43,874 nucleotides of DNA from Actinomycetota bacterium (lineage in GTDB: Bacteria; Actinomycetota; Acidimicrobiia; Acidimicrobiales; Ilumatobacteraceae): contig JAPKZY010000019.1 of assembly GCA_026393535.1 (NCBI GenBank), positions 1-43,874 of the forward strand. Direction: 5' to 3'. The number at the start of each line of letters is the position of its first letter. Position 1 is the first letter of the stretch. The translations under genes were made by a program, and so were the position numbers. A model generated the notes under the pieces. That model was given only the letters and a program-made list of their open reading frames with translations, did no database searches and was not told the DNA's origin. Positions 25,220-36,643 of the stretch are shown here, piece by piece.

Positions 25220-25851
25220 CTGCCTGCGGCAGGAATATTGATTACTTGACCAGGTAACAACAATTGACTGCTATCCGGCCAATTATTCGCAGTCAATAAC
25301 GAACCGAGCGATACGCAGAAATTTTTCTGAATTCGGTAAAACGAATCGTTCGCTGCAATGGTGTACGTACCAGCAGGCCGAGTACCGCAACCAGGGCCGA
25401 CTGGCGCAGCCGGTGCATTTGTAGCCCCTGGTGTAGCGGGATTTGCCGGTGTGGCATTGGGATCAACAGGCGCCACTACTGCTTGCGGCGGAATACGCAA
25501 AGTTTGACCTGGGTATGGGAACTGCGCTGGGCTGACCATTGCGTTATATGCCAACAACGTTGTCAGCGAAATACCGAACTTATTAGCAACTGCAAGTGGA
25601 GAGTCGCCTGCAACAACTGTGTACACCGTTTCTGTACCCACGGCATTAGAAGGCAACGTAGTTGTTGTGCCTGGCAATGTGCTTGCAACCGGAGGAATAG
25701 TTGCAAAGTTGGTGGGCGTTACGTTCACAACAGTGGTGGCAACACCCAATGTGTCTCCCCCACATGATGAAAAACCGAAACCAGAAATCATGACGAGCGC
25801 CAGTGCCAACGAAGTGGACTTCGATTTCGAAAAGACGCGGCGACCTAACAC
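25216..25851 (-). CDS. Lipoprotein with two LysM domains
   Basis: A 211-residue exported protein. Basic N-terminus, hydrophobic helix and a lipobox-like GFSSCGG near residue 30 predict lipid attachment. Two LysM modules follow: TVYTVVAGDSPLAVANKFG... (about 77-122) and GTYTIAANDSFYRIQKNFC... (about 162-208), joined by a Pro/Ala/Asn-rich linker. LysM binds GlcNAc in peptidoglycan. The second module has a Cys (KNFCVS) that could pair with GCGTRP just before it. No catalytic domain is attached, so it may be a wall-binding scaffold. GTG start with AGGA close upstream. Confidence 0.85.
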   Translation of the reverse strand: MLGRRVFSKSKSTSLALALVMISGFGFSSCGGDTLGVATTVVNVTPTNFATIPPVASTLPGTTTTLPSNAVGTETVYTVVAGDSPLAVANKFGISLTTLLAYNAMVSPAQFPYPGQTLRIPPQAVVAPVDPNATPANPATPGATNAPAAPVGPGCGTRPAGTYTIAANDSFYRIQKNFCVSLGSLLTANNWPDSSQLLLPGQVINIPAAGS

Positions 25852-25886
25852 AGGTCCTAACAGTAGAGCCTGAGAGGGCCCAAAGG

Positions 25887-25901
25887 GTGACGCTTCGTCA
25901 C
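25887..25901. repeat. Small hairpin between gltD and the LysM gene
   Basis: GTGACG-CTT-CGTCAC forms a perfect six-base stem with a three-base loop just after the gltD stop (25910, minus strand). No T-run follows on the minus strand, so it may be a weak terminator of gltBD, an mRNA end stabiliser, or chance. Confidence 0.3.
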
Positions 25902-25909
25902 TGCCAGTG

Positions 25910-27361
25910 TCACATCAAGGGTCGCTCGGTGGGAAGGATTGGTGACGGCAACGATGTTTCACCCATGAGATAGGTGTCAACGCCTGCAGCACATGCACGG
26001 CCTTCAGCAATAGCCCACACTATGAGGCTTTGTCCACGACCCATGTCGCCTGCCACAAAGATGCCAGGAACGTTTGTCTGGTACTCACGATCGCGGGCAA
26101 TATTTCCGCGTTCATCAAGAGACACTCCTAACTGATCGAGCCAGGAACCCTTGTCAGGCCCAACAAAACCCATTGCAAGAAATACAAGGTCAGCGGGAAT
26201 CTCAGTATCGGTTCCCTCTTTCTTTACGAATCGACCATCAATCATTTCCACTTCATGAATTAACAGTGCGCGCACATTGCCATTTCCGTCATCAACAAAC
26301 CGTTCGGTGTTCACGCTGAAAATCCGATCGCCGCCTTCTTCATGTGCTGATGACGTGCGATAGATCATGTTGTACTGCGGCCATGGGTTACCCGCAGAGC
26401 GAGTCTCTGGAGGGCGAGCCATGATCTCAAGTTGAATAACTTGCGTGGCACCTTGACGCAATGCAGTTCCTAAACAGTCAGCACCAGTGTCGCCACCGCC
26501 AATAATGACAACGTTCTTTCCCTTGGCATCTATTTGATGCGACACATCATCGCCCTCTTGCACCTTGTTTGCCATTGGGAGGTATTCCATTGCCTGATAT
26601 ACCCCGTGAAGTTCACGGCCAGAGATTGGCAGGTCACGCCACGCTGTTGCGCCACATGCAAGCACAATCGCGTCGTGGGATGCACGGAGGATTTCAATGT
26701 CAACTGATCCACCAACATCGGCGTTAGTACGAAATTCGGTTCCCTCTTCGCGCATCTGCTCAAGTCGACGATCTAGGTGGCTCTTTTCCATTTTGAACTC
26801 AGGAATTCCATAGCGCAATAGTCCACCGATACGGTCAGCACGTTCAAGAACCACGACAGAGTGTCCGGCACGAGTCAACTGTTGAGCAGTTGCAAGTCCT
26901 GCAGGCCCACTACCGATGACAGCAATGCGCTTTCCGGTCTGCAGTGAAGGAATCTGTGGGGTGACCCACCCTTCAGCCCATGCACGATCGATAATCGTTA
27001 CTTCAACTTGTTTGATGTTCACCGGGTCCTGGTTGATACCAAGTACGCACGCTGATTCACACGGTGCAGGGCACAGACGTCCTGTGAATTCAGGAAAGTT
27101 GTTTGTTGCGTGCAGTCGCTCAATGGCATCCTGCCAATGTTCGCGATACACCAAGTCGTTCCAGTCAGGAATGAGGTTGCCAAGCGGGCATCCGTTATTG
27201 CAGAACGGAATACCGCAGTCCATGCAACGACCGGCTTGGCTCTTGAGAATGTCACCATCAAATGGTTCGTACACCTCTTTCCAATCCTTCAAACGAAGTT
27301 CGACTGGTCGACGAGTCGGGCCGCTACGACCCCATTTTAGAAATCCTGTTGTCTCACCCAC
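25910..27361 (-). CDS. gltD: Glutamate synthase, small subunit GltD
   Basis: The FAD and iron-sulphur subunit that feeds NADPH electrons to GltB, 483 residues. The N-terminal Cys clusters CMDCGIPFC-x3-C and [12 protein letters not shown] bind two [4Fe-4S] centres; [15 protein letters not shown] binds [14 protein letters not shown] binds [23 protein letters not shown] closes the FAD site. GTG start overlaps the gltB stop by eight bases, so subunits are coupled. Expression presumably follows gltB. Confidence 0.96.
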   Translation of the reverse strand: MGETTGFLKWGRSGPTRRPVELRLKDWKEVYEPFDGDILKSQAGRCMDCGIPFCNNGCPLGNLIPDWNDLVYREHWQDAIERLHATNNFPEFTGRLCPAPCESACVLGINQDPVNIKQVEVTIIDRAWAEGWVTPQIPSLQTGKRIAVIGSGPAGLATAQQLTRAGHSVVVLERADRIGGLLRYGIPEFKMEKSHLDRRLEQMREEGTEFRTNADVGGSVDIEILRASHDAIVLACGATAWRDLPISGRELHGVYQAMEYLPMANKVQEGDDVSHQIDAKGKNVVIIGGGDTGADCLGTALRQGATQVIQLEIMARPPETRSAGNPWPQYNMIYRTSSAHEEGGDRIFSVNTERFVDDGNGNVRALLIHEVEMIDGRFVKKEGTDTEIPADLVFLAMGFVGPDKGSWLDQLGVSLDERGNIARDREYQTNVPGIFVAGDMGRGQSLIVWAIAEGRACAAGVDTYLMGETSLPSPILPTERPLM

Positions 27362-30300
27362 GGGCAGCCTCCATTACTCGATCAGACGTTTCTTGTTCTG
27401 TTAAACCATCTGCTTTGGCAGATGCCATGACAGAGAGAACCAGTTTGTAGTCACGCGGCATCACCTTGCGGAAATGTGTGACCTCGGTTTCAAAGTCATT
27501 CAAGACTCGCAGTGCAACAGCCGAGCCAGTGAATTCAAGATGGCGCGCAATTGTTGTGCGCAACCATTCGGCATCGATGCCTACAACAGTCTCAAGTTCC
27601 ACCATTTCGTAGTTCACTTTTCCAGAGAACTCATTCTTCGGGTCATAGACATACGCAATACCGCCCGACATTCCGGCCGCAAAGTTGCGACCAGTTGCAC
27701 CGAGCACAACAACATTGCCGCCTGTCATGTACTCACAACCATGGTCGCCTACACCTTCAACAACTGCAGTTGCCCCAGAGTTACGAACACAGAAACGCTC
27801 GCCAACCAAGCCACGAATAAAGATTTCGCCGCTTGTGGCGCCATAGCCAATGACATTGCCGGCAATCACGTTGTCTTCCGCCACGAATGGAGAATCACGA
27901 TGTGGGTGCAACACAATGCGTCCACCGGAAAGGCCCTTACCTAGATAGTCATTGCTGTCACCTTCGAGACGCAGATCAACACCTGATGGCACGAATGCCC
28001 CGAAGCTTTGACCAGCAGAGCCAGTGAAGTTGATGGTGATGGTGCCATCTGGCAGACCATCGCCTCCCCACTTCTTTGTGATCTCATAGCCGAGCATTGT
28101 TCCGACAGTGCGGTTGACGTTACGAATCGGCAATGAGATGGACACCGGAGTCGCATCAGCAAGTGCAGCCTTCGATAGTGCGATCAATTGATTATCGAGA
28201 GCATCAGCAAGTCCGTGATCTTGTGCAACAGACATGTACGGAGTTGATGAATACGGATTCTGTGGAACCACGAGCATCGGCGAAATATCAAGACCCTGTG
28301 CCTTCCAATGATTCACAGCTTTCTCAGCATCGATTAGTTCAACGTGACCCACCGCTTCTTTCAACGTGCGAAAGCCAAGTTCGGCCAAATACTCACGTAC
28401 TTCTTCAGCAATGTATTCAAAAAAGTTCACAACAAACTCAGGTTTGCCATTAAACCGCTTGCGCAATTCAGGGTTCTGCGTAGCGATACCTACAGGGCAT
28501 GTATCTAAGTGGCAGGCACGCATCATGACGCATCCGCTCACCACAAGCGGAGCTGTAGCAAAACCGAACTCTTCTGCACCGAGCAGGGTTGCGATGATGA
28601 CATCACGACCAGTTTTCATTTGTCCGTCTGCCTGTACCACAATGCGGTTACGTAAACCATTCAACATCAAGGTCTGCTGAGCTTCAGCAAGTCCAAGCTC
28701 CCATGGGGCGCCTGCATGTTTCAACGACGTCAATGGTGATGCACCAGTTCCGCCGTCGTGACCAGAAATCAATACAACATCTGCCTTTGCCTTACTGACT
28801 CCAGCAGCAACTGTGCCGATGCCAACCTCAGCTACCAACTTCACATGCACACGTGCCAATGGGTTGGCGTTTTTCAAGTCGTGAATTAGTTGCTTCAAGT
28901 CTTCAATGGAATAAATGTCATGGTGTGGAGGCGGACTGATAAGTCCAACACCCGGTGTCGAGTGACGAGTCTTTGCAATCCATGGGTACACCTTGAAACC
29001 AGGCAGTTGTCCGCCTTCACCAGGCTTTGCGCCCTGAGCCATCTTGATTTGTAAGTCATCGGCATTCACCAAGTATTCACTAGTAACACCGAAGCGACCA
29101 GAGGCCACTTGCTTAATCGATGAACGCTTTGAGTCACCATTAGCCATCGGTACGAACCGCTCCGGGTCTTCTCCACCTTCACCGGTGTTGCTCTTTGCAC
29201 CCAAACGGTTCATTGCAATTGCAAGGTTCTCGTGTGCCTCAGCAGATATTGATCCATAACTCATTGCGCCAGTTGAGAAACGCTTCACGATTTCCGATAC
29301 CGGCTCTACTTCGTCAATGGAGATTGACGGACGGTCACCTGTGCGGAGACGAAAGAGGCCGCGCAATGTGGCAAGGCGTTCCGACTGATCATCAACGTCA
29401 CGTGTGTATTGCTTGAACAAGTCGTAACGTCCCGCGCTTGTTGAATGCTGCAAGCGATACACCGTCTCTGGATTAAAGAGGTGGTATTCCCCTTCACGGC
29501 GCCACTGGTATTCGCCACCGAGTTCAATACGGCGATGCGCACGAAGATCAGGACGTGTTGGGTGCGCCAAAGCGTGACGTGTAGCAACTTCAGCTGCGAT
29601 CTCATCAAGACCAATGCCGCCTAAACGCGACACAGTTCCCGTAAAGAATTCGTTTACTAATTCGGTAGACAAACCAATTGCTTCGAAAATCTGAGCTCCC
29701 GTGTACGAGGCAACGGTCGATACGCCCATCTTCGACATGACTTTCAAAATACCCTTGCCAGATGCCTTGATGTAGTTCTTCACGGCCTTCAACGGATCCA
29801 TTGACCCGAGCAAGTACATGTCATTAGAAATGATGTTCTCAACAGTTTCGAATGCGAGGTACGGGTTAATTGCACCAGCACCAAATCCGACCAGCAATGC
29901 CATGTGGTGCACTTCACGTGCGTCGCCACATTCCACAACCATTCCTACTTGCGTACGGCGCTTCTCACGAATTAGGTGGTGATGCACTGCGCTTGTCAGT
30001 AACAACGACGGAATCGGCGCAAACACTTCATCGGAGTTGCGGTCAGACAACACAATGATTCGTGCACCATTAATAATTGCTTCGGTCACTTCAGCACGAA
30101 CATCATCAAGTGCAGAGCGCAATCCTGCGCCACCATCGGCCACGCGATACAAGCCGCTAATGACAACTGCGGCTAGGTGTGGATGCGTGTTGTCATCATT
30201 GATGTGGATGATCTTTGCCAAATCATCGTTGTCAATAATTGGAAACGGCAGAACTAACTGGCGACAACTATCTGGCCCAGGGACCAACAAGTTTGCTTCC

Positions 30301-31913
30301 GGTCCAACGCTGGTGCCAATAGCTGTCACCACTTCTTCACGAATTGCGTCAAGTGGCGGGTTCGTTACTTGTGCGAACAACTGCTGGAAGTAATCAAACA
30401 ACAAGCGAGAACGATCTGACAAAACAGCTATCGGAGTATCTGTTCCCATGGAACCAAGAGGCTCAGTTGCGGTACGGGCAGTTGGACCAAGAATGACCTT
30501 TAGTTCTTCTTCTGTGTAGCCGAACATTTGTTGACGGCGCGTCACGCTGTCATTGCTGTAGACAACATGCTCACGAGCAGGCAACGACGACAATTCAGTC
30601 AGACCTTCTGTTAACCACTTCTCGTACGGATGCTGTGCAGCCAAATCTGCCTTGATTTCTTCGTCGTCAACAATGCGACCAAGCGATGTATCAACAAGGA
30701 ACATCTTTCCTGGCTGCAAACGACCTTTACGAATGATGCGCGACGGTTCAATATCAAGAACGCCTGCTTCAGATGCAAGAACAACGAGGTCGTCATTCGT
30801 GACCCAATAACGTCCTGGGCGTAATCCGTTGCGGTCAAGAACTGCACCAATGAGCGTTCCGTCCGTAAATGCAATATCTGCTGGACCATCCCATGGCTCC
30901 ATCAACGATGAATGGAAGCGATAGAACGCGCGCTTTGCAGGGTCCATGTTCTCGTTGTTTTCCCAAGCCTCAGGAATCATCATCAACAAAGCGTGTGGCA
31001 ATGAGCGACCAGACAGATGCAATAGTTCCAGCACTTCATCGAAACTTGCAGAGTCACTCATGTCTGGCGAGCAAATTGGGAAAGCCCGTTCAAGACCCGG
31101 AATCATGTCGCTGTCAAGCAGTGCCTCGCGCGTTGCCATCCAGTTGCGGTTACCTTGCACTGTGTTGATTTCGCCGTTGTGGGCGATGTACCTGTACGGG
31201 TGAGCAAGTGGCCACGACGGGAAAGTGTTCGTAGAGAAACGACTATGCACCATCGCGAGGCATGATTCCATGCGCTCATCCCACAAGTCAGGAAAGTAAT
31301 CTCCAAGTTGAGGAGTGGTGAACATGCCCTTGTACACCAATGTGCGCGATGACAATGATGAGAAGTACGTACGCATGTCACCGACGAGTGCGGATTCAAT
31401 GCGCTTGCGAGGAACGAAGATCTTGCGATCAAGGTCAATGCCCTGTGCGCCAGCAAGATCATCAACAAAAAACTGACGAATGATCGGCATCATCGCGCGA
31501 GCAGATGTACCAAGGCAATCAGGATTAATCGGAACATCACGCCAACCCAATGGACGCAATCCCTCTTCGGTCATGATTTTCTCTACCGTGGCAACAGCTG
31601 TTGCGGCACGTGTCGGGTCAGCTGGCAAGAACACCAAGCCAGCTGCATAAGCGCCAGCAGCGGGAAGTGAAAAATCTACGACAGCTCGCAAGAACGCATC
31701 AGGAACTTGAATCAAGATTCCTGCACCATCGCCGGTGTCTGCTTCTGCACCCGTTGCACCACGGTGTTCCATGTTGCACAGCGCAGTGATACCGAGTGTC
31801 ACGATCTCGCGACTGCGCACACCTTTGATATTTGCCACGAATGAGACACCACACGCGTCATGTTCGAAACGTGGGTCATACAAGCCATGGGCAAGCGGGA
31901 GATCTGGGTTCAT
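27354..31913 (-). CDS. gltB: Glutamate synthase, large subunit GltB
   Basis: Converts glutamine and 2-oxoglutarate to two glutamates. With the ATG at 31911-31913 it has 1519 residues, the family length. The glutaminase nucleophile is Cys21 in EHDACGVSF, to be exposed by removal of a 20-residue propeptide. The central and FMN domains contain GGEDPERF and [12 protein letters not shown]; the [3Fe-4S] site is C-x5-C-x4-C in [15 protein letters not shown]; the C-terminal GXGXG beta-helix follows. The frame is open ten codons upstream, but an AAGGA site about ten bases before 31913 and the propeptide length favour the ATG given. Two hairpins precede it in the leader. Confidence 0.97.
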   Translation of the reverse strand: MNPDLPLAHGLYDPRFEHDACGVSFVANIKGVRSREIVTLGITALCNMEHRGATGAEADTGDGAGILIQVPDAFLRAVVDFSLPAAGAYAAGLVFLPADPTRAATAVATVEKIMTEEGLRPLGWRDVPINPDCLGTSARAMMPIIRQFFVDDLAGAQGIDLDRKIFVPRKRIESALVGDMRTYFSSLSSRTLVYKGMFTTPQLGDYFPDLWDERMESCLAMVHSRFSTNTFPSWPLAHPYRYIAHNGEINTVQGNRNWMATREALLDSDMIPGLERAFPICSPDMSDSASFDEVLELLHLSGRSLPHALLMMIPEAWENNENMDPAKRAFYRFHSSLMEPWDGPADIAFTDGTLIGAVLDRNGLRPGRYWVTNDDLVVLASEAGVLDIEPSRIIRKGRLQPGKMFLVDTSLGRIVDDEEIKADLAAQHPYEKWLTEGLTELSSLPAREHVVYSNDSVTRRQQMFGYTEEELKVILGPTARTATEPLGSMGTDTPIAVLSDRSRLLFDYFQQLFAQVTNPPLDAIREEVVTAIGTSVGPEANLLVPGPDSCRQLVLPFPIIDNDDLAKIIHINDDNTHPHLAAVVISGLYRVADGGAGLRSALDDVRAEVTEAIINGARIIVLSDRNSDEVFAPIPSLLLTSAVHHHLIREKRRTQVGMVVECGDAREVHHMALLVGFGAGAINPYLAFETVENIISNDMYLLGSMDPLKAVKNYIKASGKGILKVMSKMGVSTVASYTGAQIFEAIGLSTELVNEFFTGTVSRLGGIGLDEIAAEVATRHALAHPTRPDLRAHRRIELGGEYQWRREGEYHLFNPETVYRLQHSTSAGRYDLFKQYTRDVDDQSERLATLRGLFRLRTGDRPSISIDEVEPVSEIVKRFSTGAMSYGSISAEAHENLAIAMNRLGAKSNTGEGGEDPERFVPMANGDSKRSSIKQVASGRFGVTSEYLVNADDLQIKMAQGAKPGEGGQLPGFKVYPWIAKTRHSTPGVGLISPPPHHDIYSIEDLKQLIHDLKNANPLARVHVKLVAEVGIGTVAAGVSKAKADVVLISGHDGGTGASPLTSLKHAGAPWELGLAEAQQTLMLNGLRNRIVVQADGQMKTGRDVIIATLLGAEEFGFATAPLVVSGCVMMRACHLDTCPVGIATQNPELRKRFNGKPEFVVNFFEYIAEEVREYLAELGFRTLKEAVGHVELIDAEKAVNHWKAQGLDISPMLVVPQNPYSSTPYMSVAQDHGLADALDNQLIALSKAALADATPVSISLPIRNVNRTVGTMLGYEITKKWGGDGLPDGTITINFTGSAGQSFGAFVPSGVDLRLEGDSNDYLGKGLSGGRIVLHPHRDSPFVAEDNVIAGNVIGYGATSGEIFIRGLVGERFCVRNSGATAVVEGVGDHGCEYMTGGNVVVLGATGRNFAAGMSGGIAYVYDPKNEFSGKVNYEMVELETVVGIDAEWLRTTIARHLEFTGSAVALRVLNDFETEVTHFRKVMPRDYKLVLSVMASAKADGLTEQETSDRVMEAARG

Positions 31914-31935
31914 AAGCGTTATGTCCTTACAGGAA

Positions 31936-31972
31936 CCGTGCAAGCACGGCGGAGAATCAAAATGTGTTCTCC
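31936..31972 (-). promoter_or_regulatory. Two hairpins in the gltB leader
   Basis: CCGTGC-AA-GCACGG (31936-31949) is a perfect inverted repeat with a two-base centre, and GGAGAA-N10-TTCTCC (31951-31972) lies directly next to it. Both are within the 129-base gap between the crotonase stop and the gltB ATG, 23 bases or more before the start. They could be a protein operator plus an RNA hairpin or a regulatory leader. I saw no match to the conserved core of the known glutamine riboswitches. Confidence 0.35.
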
Positions 31973-32042
31973 CGGGACAACGCTGGCCCGAGCAAGATTA
32001 AGACTATCGAGCCTGACGGCCCCTCACCAAGGGATTATTGGC

Positions 32043-32861
32043 TTACTTGGCGTCGATGTAGGCAGGAGCGCGCTTTTCGAAGTCGCTCATCACTGATTCA
32101 CGCTGATTATGGCCACCAACGAGGCTGCCAATGATGCGACGCTCTGCTGCGAACTGAGTAGCGGCGAAATCAAGGGTCATGCGATTGAGCAATTCCTTCG
32201 CTCCACGCACTGCGTCTGGGCTGCGCTTGCAGATCTCTGCTGCATAGGTAAAGGCGTCTTCGCGAGGGGTGTCAGACAAACGAGTGACCACTCCAATTTC
32301 ATGTGCTTCGCGACCATCAAAGATACGAGCAGACATCACAATGTCTTTCATGATGTCTGGACGAACAAGACCCTGCAGCAACACTGTGCCTGCCATGTCA
32401 GGCACTAAACCCCAATAGGTTTCGCGCACACTGAACTTTGTATCGGGATGTGCGAAGCGAATGTCTGCACCAAGAGCAATTTGGCAACCGCCACCGAGAG
32501 CATGCCCGTGCACTGCAGCGATCACTGGAACCGGCACTTCTTGCCATACCCATGCAGATTGCTGACCGAGGTGCGTGATACGGCCCTCTTCCATGTCAGA
32601 TGCTGCAGGTTGCTTTTCTTGGGTACTGCGATCGCCGCCTCCGCCCATAGCTCCCATTGACGCAAGGTCAAGACCTGCACAGAACGAAGCACCTTCACCC
32701 GACAACACGACAACACGAATCTTCTTATTGGTCTTTAATGACTCACCAGCATCAACGATGGCCTGAAACTGCTCGCCATCAAGGGCATTGCGCTTATCGG
32801 GGCGGTTGAACCGCACATCGGCAATGCCGTCGGATATGGAGATTGTGACTCTGTCGCTCAT
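32043..32861 (-). CDS. Crotonase/enoyl-CoA hydratase family protein
   Basis: A 272-residue crotonase-fold protein: NRPDKRNALDGEQ, the first oxyanion strand ASFCAGLDL, and the second GHALGGGCQIALGADIRFA. In enoyl-CoA hydratase the residue after GGGC is a catalytic Glu; here it is Gln. The second Glu position is kept in SVRETYWG, and an Asp in GLVPDMAGT lies where dienoyl-CoA isomerases have their catalytic Asp. Simple hydratase activity is therefore doubtful; an isomerase or another acyl-CoA reaction fits better. Upstream of gltB on the same strand but 129 bases apart, so probably independent. Confidence 0.85.
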   Translation of the reverse strand: MSDRVTISISDGIADVRFNRPDKRNALDGEQFQAIVDAGESLKTNKKIRVVVLSGEGASFCAGLDLASMGAMGGGGDRSTQEKQPAASDMEEGRITHLGQQSAWVWQEVPVPVIAAVHGHALGGGCQIALGADIRFAHPDTKFSVRETYWGLVPDMAGTVLLQGLVRPDIMKDIVMSARIFDGREAHEIGVVTRLSDTPREDAFTYAAEICKRSPDAVRGAKELLNRMTLDFAATQFAAERRIIGSLVGGHNQRESVMSDFEKRAPAYIDAK

Positions 32862-32923
32862 GAAACAAGTTTGGCACGACTCGGCTCGTGATTTGTTATT
32901 CGGCGCGTGGCAGACTGCAACAT

Positions 32924-33571
32924 ATGCATTTAAACCTTTCCGCCGATGAAGTACTCAAAACAACCCGCAGCGTGCGCAAGCGCCTCGACTTCGACAAGCC
33001 AGTCGAACGCGCCATTGTTGAAGAGTGCCTTGAGATCGCACTTCAGGCCCCAACCGGTTCAAACAGCCAAGGTTGGCATTGGATCGTCATTGAAGACGCC
33101 GCAAAGAAGAAGGCACTCGCAGACATCTATCGCAAGAACTTCGCTCTCTACGCAAGCATGCCTGGCCGCGAATACAAGGAAGGCGATACACGTGGCGAAC
33201 GTCAACCACTTGTACGTGACTCAGCTGGTTACCTCACAGATAATTTCGAAAAGGCTCCAATGATGATGATCCCTTGCATCGATGGTCGTCTCGACAATCT
33301 GCCGGCATTTGCTGGCGCTGGCGCTTGGGGCTCGTTGCTTCCCGCCGTGTGGAGCTTCATGCTCGCATTACGCGAACGTGCGATGGGTTCTGCGTGGACC
33401 ACTATTCACCTCATGAATGATGGTGAGAAAGAAGCTGCAGATCTTCTCGGAATTCCTTACGACAAGGTCACTCAAGGCGGACTCTTTCCTATCGCGTACA
33501 CAATCGGAACCGATTTCAAGCCTGCAATCCGCGAACCACTTAGCAAGGTTCTTCACTGGGACAAGTGGTAA
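32924..33571 (+). CDS. Nitroreductase family flavoprotein
   Basis: An FMN-dependent nitroreductase-fold protein of 215 residues. TTRSVRKRLDFDKPV begins the domain; LQAPTGSNSQGWHW and WTTIHLMN are the FMN-contacting regions; GIPYDKVTQGGLFPIAYTIG is typical of the C-terminal part. Substrate unknown; homologues reduce quinones, nitro compounds or F420-like partners. The frame is open from a GTG at 32888, but ATG 32924 starts at the conserved domain and has CAGACT seven bases upstream. It ends four bases from the convergent GntR gene. Confidence 0.85.
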   Translation: MHLNLSADEVLKTTRSVRKRLDFDKPVERAIVEECLEIALQAPTGSNSQGWHWIVIEDAAKKKALADIYRKNFALYASMPGREYKEGDTRGERQPLVRDSAGYLTDNFEKAPMMMIPCIDGRLDNLPAFAGAGAWGSLLPAVWSFMLALRERAMGSAWTTIHLMNDGEKEAADLLGIPYDKVTQGGLFPIAYTIGTDFKPAIREPLSKVLHWDKW

Positions 33572-33575
33572 TCGC

Positions 33576-34307
33576 CTAATCGACTAGGCGTATTCCGCTT
33601 GGCGCAATTGATTGCTCTACAAACGGCAAGTCAACAACAAATTCTGTGCGATGAGCCGGAAACACATGTCGCGACACCAGCACTGTCTTGCCTTCCACGC
33701 TTTGTGTGGTTCGTTGACAACGCAACACAGGTGAACCAACAGGAACCTTAAGAAGTGCTGCTTCGTCTTGCGTTGCAGCATCTGCTCCAATTGTTTGTGT
33801 CGCGCCGGCAAGCGGAATATCGAGCAACTCATAAAACGGAGATCGTTCAACATCTGCACGAGACAAATGTTGGCCAAGTTCCGCCCCGCACCACACCGTG
33901 ACAATTGCAAAGGGTTCTCCATCAGCAAGATTGATACGACGAACGCGCAACACCTGTGATGTTCCCAAGGCCTTCGCGACATCTGTCGGCGCTTTTTCAA
34001 AAGCGAATTCCAAAACCTGTCGTTGCGGAATCATGCCAGACGCCCGCATTTGGTCTTCAATGGTTGCCAGGCGCGCAAGTGGTTGGCGCACGGTTTCGCC
34101 GGCAACGAACCATCCGAAACCTTGTCGGGCATCCACCAGCCCGATGTCTCGCAACACTTCCAGTGCCTTTCGAATGGTGACACGGCTGACAGCAAACTCT
34201 GCCGACATGTCCGACTCACTCGGCAAAAGACGCCCTGCCGCATACGAGCCAGACAGAACCCGGCTTTTGAGCTCTTCAGCGATTTGGTGATAGCGAATGG
34301 TGCGCAC
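33576..34307 (-). CDS. GntR-family regulator, HutC/UTRA type
   Basis: A DNA-binding regulator of about 243 residues. N-terminal winged helix: RYHQIAEELKSRVLSG, LPSESDMSAEFAVSRVTIRKAL, and the wing DARQGFGWFV. The C-terminal part is a UTRA ligand-binding domain (VLRVRRINLADGEPFAIVTVW). The start is uncertain: GTG 34307 gives the usual HutC N-terminus and lies after a TATAAT on the minus strand; ATG 34328 would add seven residues but overlaps the presumed operator. It is divergent from aconitase, its most likely target together with itself. The effector is unknown; small carboxylates would fit the context. Confidence 0.88.
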   Translation of the reverse strand: MRTIRYHQIAEELKSRVLSGSYAAGRLLPSESDMSAEFAVSRVTIRKALEVLRDIGLVDARQGFGWFVAGETVRQPLARLATIEDQMRASGMIPQRQVLEFAFEKAPTDVAKALGTSQVLRVRRINLADGEPFAIVTVWCGAELGQHLSRADVERSPFYELLDIPLAGATQTIGADAATQDEAALLKVPVGSPVLRCQRTTQSVEGKTVLVSRHVFPAHRTEFVVDLPFVEQSIAPSGIRLVD

Positions 34308-34327
34308 TTGTATTATAGTTGTATACA
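34308..34327. promoter_or_regulatory. Candidate GntR operator between gntR and acn
   Basis: Two direct TTGTAT repeats start 11 bases apart (34308 and 34319), one helical turn, and the second is part of the palindrome TGTATACA (34320-34327). GTAT/ATAC half-sites are common for GntR/HutC proteins. On the minus strand the same segment holds TATAAT (34312-34317), a good -10 for gntR, so binding would block its own promoter as well as act on aconitase. Confidence 0.45.
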
Positions 34328-34375
34328 TCAAGACAAAACGCAAGTACCTATTTCTTGCCCTGTGAAAGGCCCTCT

Positions 34376-36643
34376 ATGACTGTTTCAGCCGGCACTCCTA
34401 TTTCTCTCGTGAACGCGGTGTACGCAACGCTTCCTGCCAATACAGCTCTAGGCCGCGAACGCCTTGGCCGACCACTGACCCTGGCCGAAAAGATTCTCAT
34501 CAACCATCTAGTTGATCCACAGACACAGGAAATGGAACGAGGTCGTAGCTACGCCGACTTCAACCCAGACCGTGTTGCAATGCAAGACGCAACTGCACAG
34601 ATGGCGTTGCTGCAATTCATGACTGCTGGCTTGCCACAAACATTGGTGCCGTCAACAGTGCATTGTGATCACCTGATTCTCGCAAAGGCCGGCGCAAAGC
34701 TTGACCTTCGTGATGCAAACGATGTGAACCACGAGGTGTACGACTTCTTGCGTTCAGTGAGCGCAAAGTACGGAGTTGGTTTCTGGGGTCCAGGTAGCGG
34801 AATCATTCACCAAGTTGTTCTTGAGCATTACGCCTTCCCTGGCGGAATGATGATTGGTACAGACAGTCACACACCAAATGCTGGTGGACTCGGAATGGTT
34901 GCCATTGGTGTTGGTGGCGCAGACGCAGTTGATGTCATGACCGGTTTCCCGTTCAATGTTCGCTGGCCAAAAGTCATCGGCATCAAACTCACCGGAACTT
35001 TGTCTGGTTGGTCAAGTCCGAAAGACGTGATCTTGGAAGTTGCACGTCTGCTGACCGTTGAAGGCGGAACGGGTGCAATTGTTGAATACTTCGGTGATGG
35101 CGCAGACAGCATTTCTGCAACAGGAAAAGCAACCATCTGCAACATGGGTGCCGAAATTGGTGCCACCTGTTCTGTATTTGGATACGACGCAAACATGTCG
35201 GCATATTTGTCAGCAACTGGCCGGGCAGACATTGCAGCTGCTGCAGACAAGGTTGCCTCTGACCTTCGACCAGACGATGGCGCACAATACGACCAAGTGG
35301 TTGAGATCAATCTTGATGCATTGACACCACTTATCAACGGCCCTCACTCCCCTGACCGTGCGAACAAGATTGGCGCAAACGGTGTTGGTAAGGCCGCTCG
35401 CGAAAACGATTGGCCGCTTGATGTGTCAGCAACACTCATTGGTTCATGCACCAACTCGTCATACGAAGACATCACTCGCGCAGCCTCAATTGCCCGTCAA
35501 GCTGCTGCAAAGGGATTAAAGGCGAAAGTGGAACTTCTCATCTCACCGGGAAGTGAACAAATTCGCGCAACGATTGAACGCGACGGTTTACTTGCAGATC
35601 TTGAAGCAATTGGTGCAACTGTTCTTGCCAATGCCTGCGGACCATGCATCGGACAATGGGAACGTGCTGCAGATATCAATGCAAAGCCGAACAGCATCGT
35701 GAACTCCTTTAATCGTAACTTCCCGAAGCGCAATGATGGTTCAGCGAACACGTTGTCGTTTGTAACAAGCCCCGACACCGTTATGGCAATTGCATTGTCC
35801 GGTCGTCTTGACTTTGACCCAAGCGTTGACACCATTACGGCTCCAGATGGCTCACAAGTGAAACTTGATGCACCACGTGGCGACATTCTTCCTGCAAATG
35901 GCTACAACGAAGGCGAAGACACCTTTACTGCTCCACCAGCAGACGGAAGTGGCGTCACTGTCGCTGTCAGCCCCACAAGTGATCGTTTGCAGTTGCTGAG
36001 CCCATTCGGTGCATGGAACGGGAAGGACTACATCGGACTTCCCGTGCTGATGAAGGCACAAGGTAAGTGCACCACTGACCATATTTCTGCAGCTGGTAAA
36101 TGGCTGACATACCGCGGCCACCTTGAGAACATCTCTGGCAACTTGTTCATTGGTGCTGTCAATGCATTTGGTGGCGCAGTGGGCGAAGGCCTTGATGTCA
36201 TCGACGGCTCGCGCCGTAGTTACCCAGACATTGCCAAGCACTACGGAGAATCCGGTGTGCAGTGGTGTGCAATTGGTGACCAGAACTACGGAGAAGGATC
36301 ATCACGCGAACACGCTGCAATGGAACCCCGCTTTCGTGGCGGAGTAGTCATCTTTGCTCGCTCGTTTGCTCGAATTCACGAGACCAACTTGAAGAAGCAA
36401 GGTCTAGTTCCACTTACATTCGCTGACCCGAAAACGTATGACCTGATTGAAGAGACAGACCGCATCAATGTGCATAACTTGCCGCCAGTGCCTGATCAGC
36501 CCGTGAAGTGCTCAATCACGAAAGCCGATGGCACAACAGTTGAGTTCGAAGCAAAGCACACATTTAGCCCAGAGCAAGTGGAATGGTTCAAAGCTGGATC
36601 AGCGTTGAACATCGTTCGCGCAAAAGTTGCAGCTCAGAAATAA
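34376..36643 (+). CDS. acn: Aconitate hydratase, mitochondrial type
   Basis: Aconitase converts citrate to isocitrate with a [4Fe-4S] cluster. The 755 residues match the mitochondrial-type family rather than the ~900-residue AcnA/IRP type of most actinobacteria. Cluster ligands are the Cys in [11 protein letters not shown] and the pair in [38 protein letters not shown] and [17 protein letters not shown] are substrate and swivel-domain signatures. ATG 34376 has GAAAGG upstream at about eight bases; an earlier ATG at 34319 lies within the operator and is rejected. Convergent and abutting with the HAD-acyltransferase gene. Confidence 0.95.
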   Translation: MTVSAGTPISLVNAVYATLPANTALGRERLGRPLTLAEKILINHLVDPQTQEMERGRSYADFNPDRVAMQDATAQMALLQFMTAGLPQTLVPSTVHCDHLILAKAGAKLDLRDANDVNHEVYDFLRSVSAKYGVGFWGPGSGIIHQVVLEHYAFPGGMMIGTDSHTPNAGGLGMVAIGVGGADAVDVMTGFPFNVRWPKVIGIKLTGTLSGWSSPKDVILEVARLLTVEGGTGAIVEYFGDGADSISATGKATICNMGAEIGATCSVFGYDANMSAYLSATGRADIAAAADKVASDLRPDDGAQYDQVVEINLDALTPLINGPHSPDRANKIGANGVGKAARENDWPLDVSATLIGSCTNSSYEDITRAASIARQAAAKGLKAKVELLISPGSEQIRATIERDGLLADLEAIGATVLANACGPCIGQWERAADINAKPNSIVNSFNRNFPKRNDGSANTLSFVTSPDTVMAIALSGRLDFDPSVDTITAPDGSQVKLDAPRGDILPANGYNEGEDTFTAPPADGSGVTVAVSPTSDRLQLLSPFGAWNGKDYIGLPVLMKAQGKCTTDHISAAGKWLTYRGHLENISGNLFIGAVNAFGGAVGEGLDVIDGSRRSYPDIAKHYGESGVQWCAIGDQNYGEGSSREHAAMEPRFRGGVVIFARSFARIHETNLKKQGLVPLTFADPKTYDLIEETDRINVHNLPPVPDQPVKCSITKADGTTVEFEAKHTFSPEQVEWFKAGSALNIVRAKVAAQK

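Noticed and set aside
27474-31200. Several open frames of 60-160 codons on the plus strand opposite gltB
   Set aside because: They are antisense shadows of a fully conserved gene, with no domain resemblance or start signals.
31914-32042. Glutamine riboswitch (glnA or Downstream-peptide type) before gltB
   Set aside because: The conserved core sequences I know for these motifs are not seen; only plain inverted repeats are.
34319-34375. Earlier ATG for aconitase
   Set aside because: It lies inside the presumed GntR operator; ATG 34376 has a ribosome site and begins the family N-terminus.
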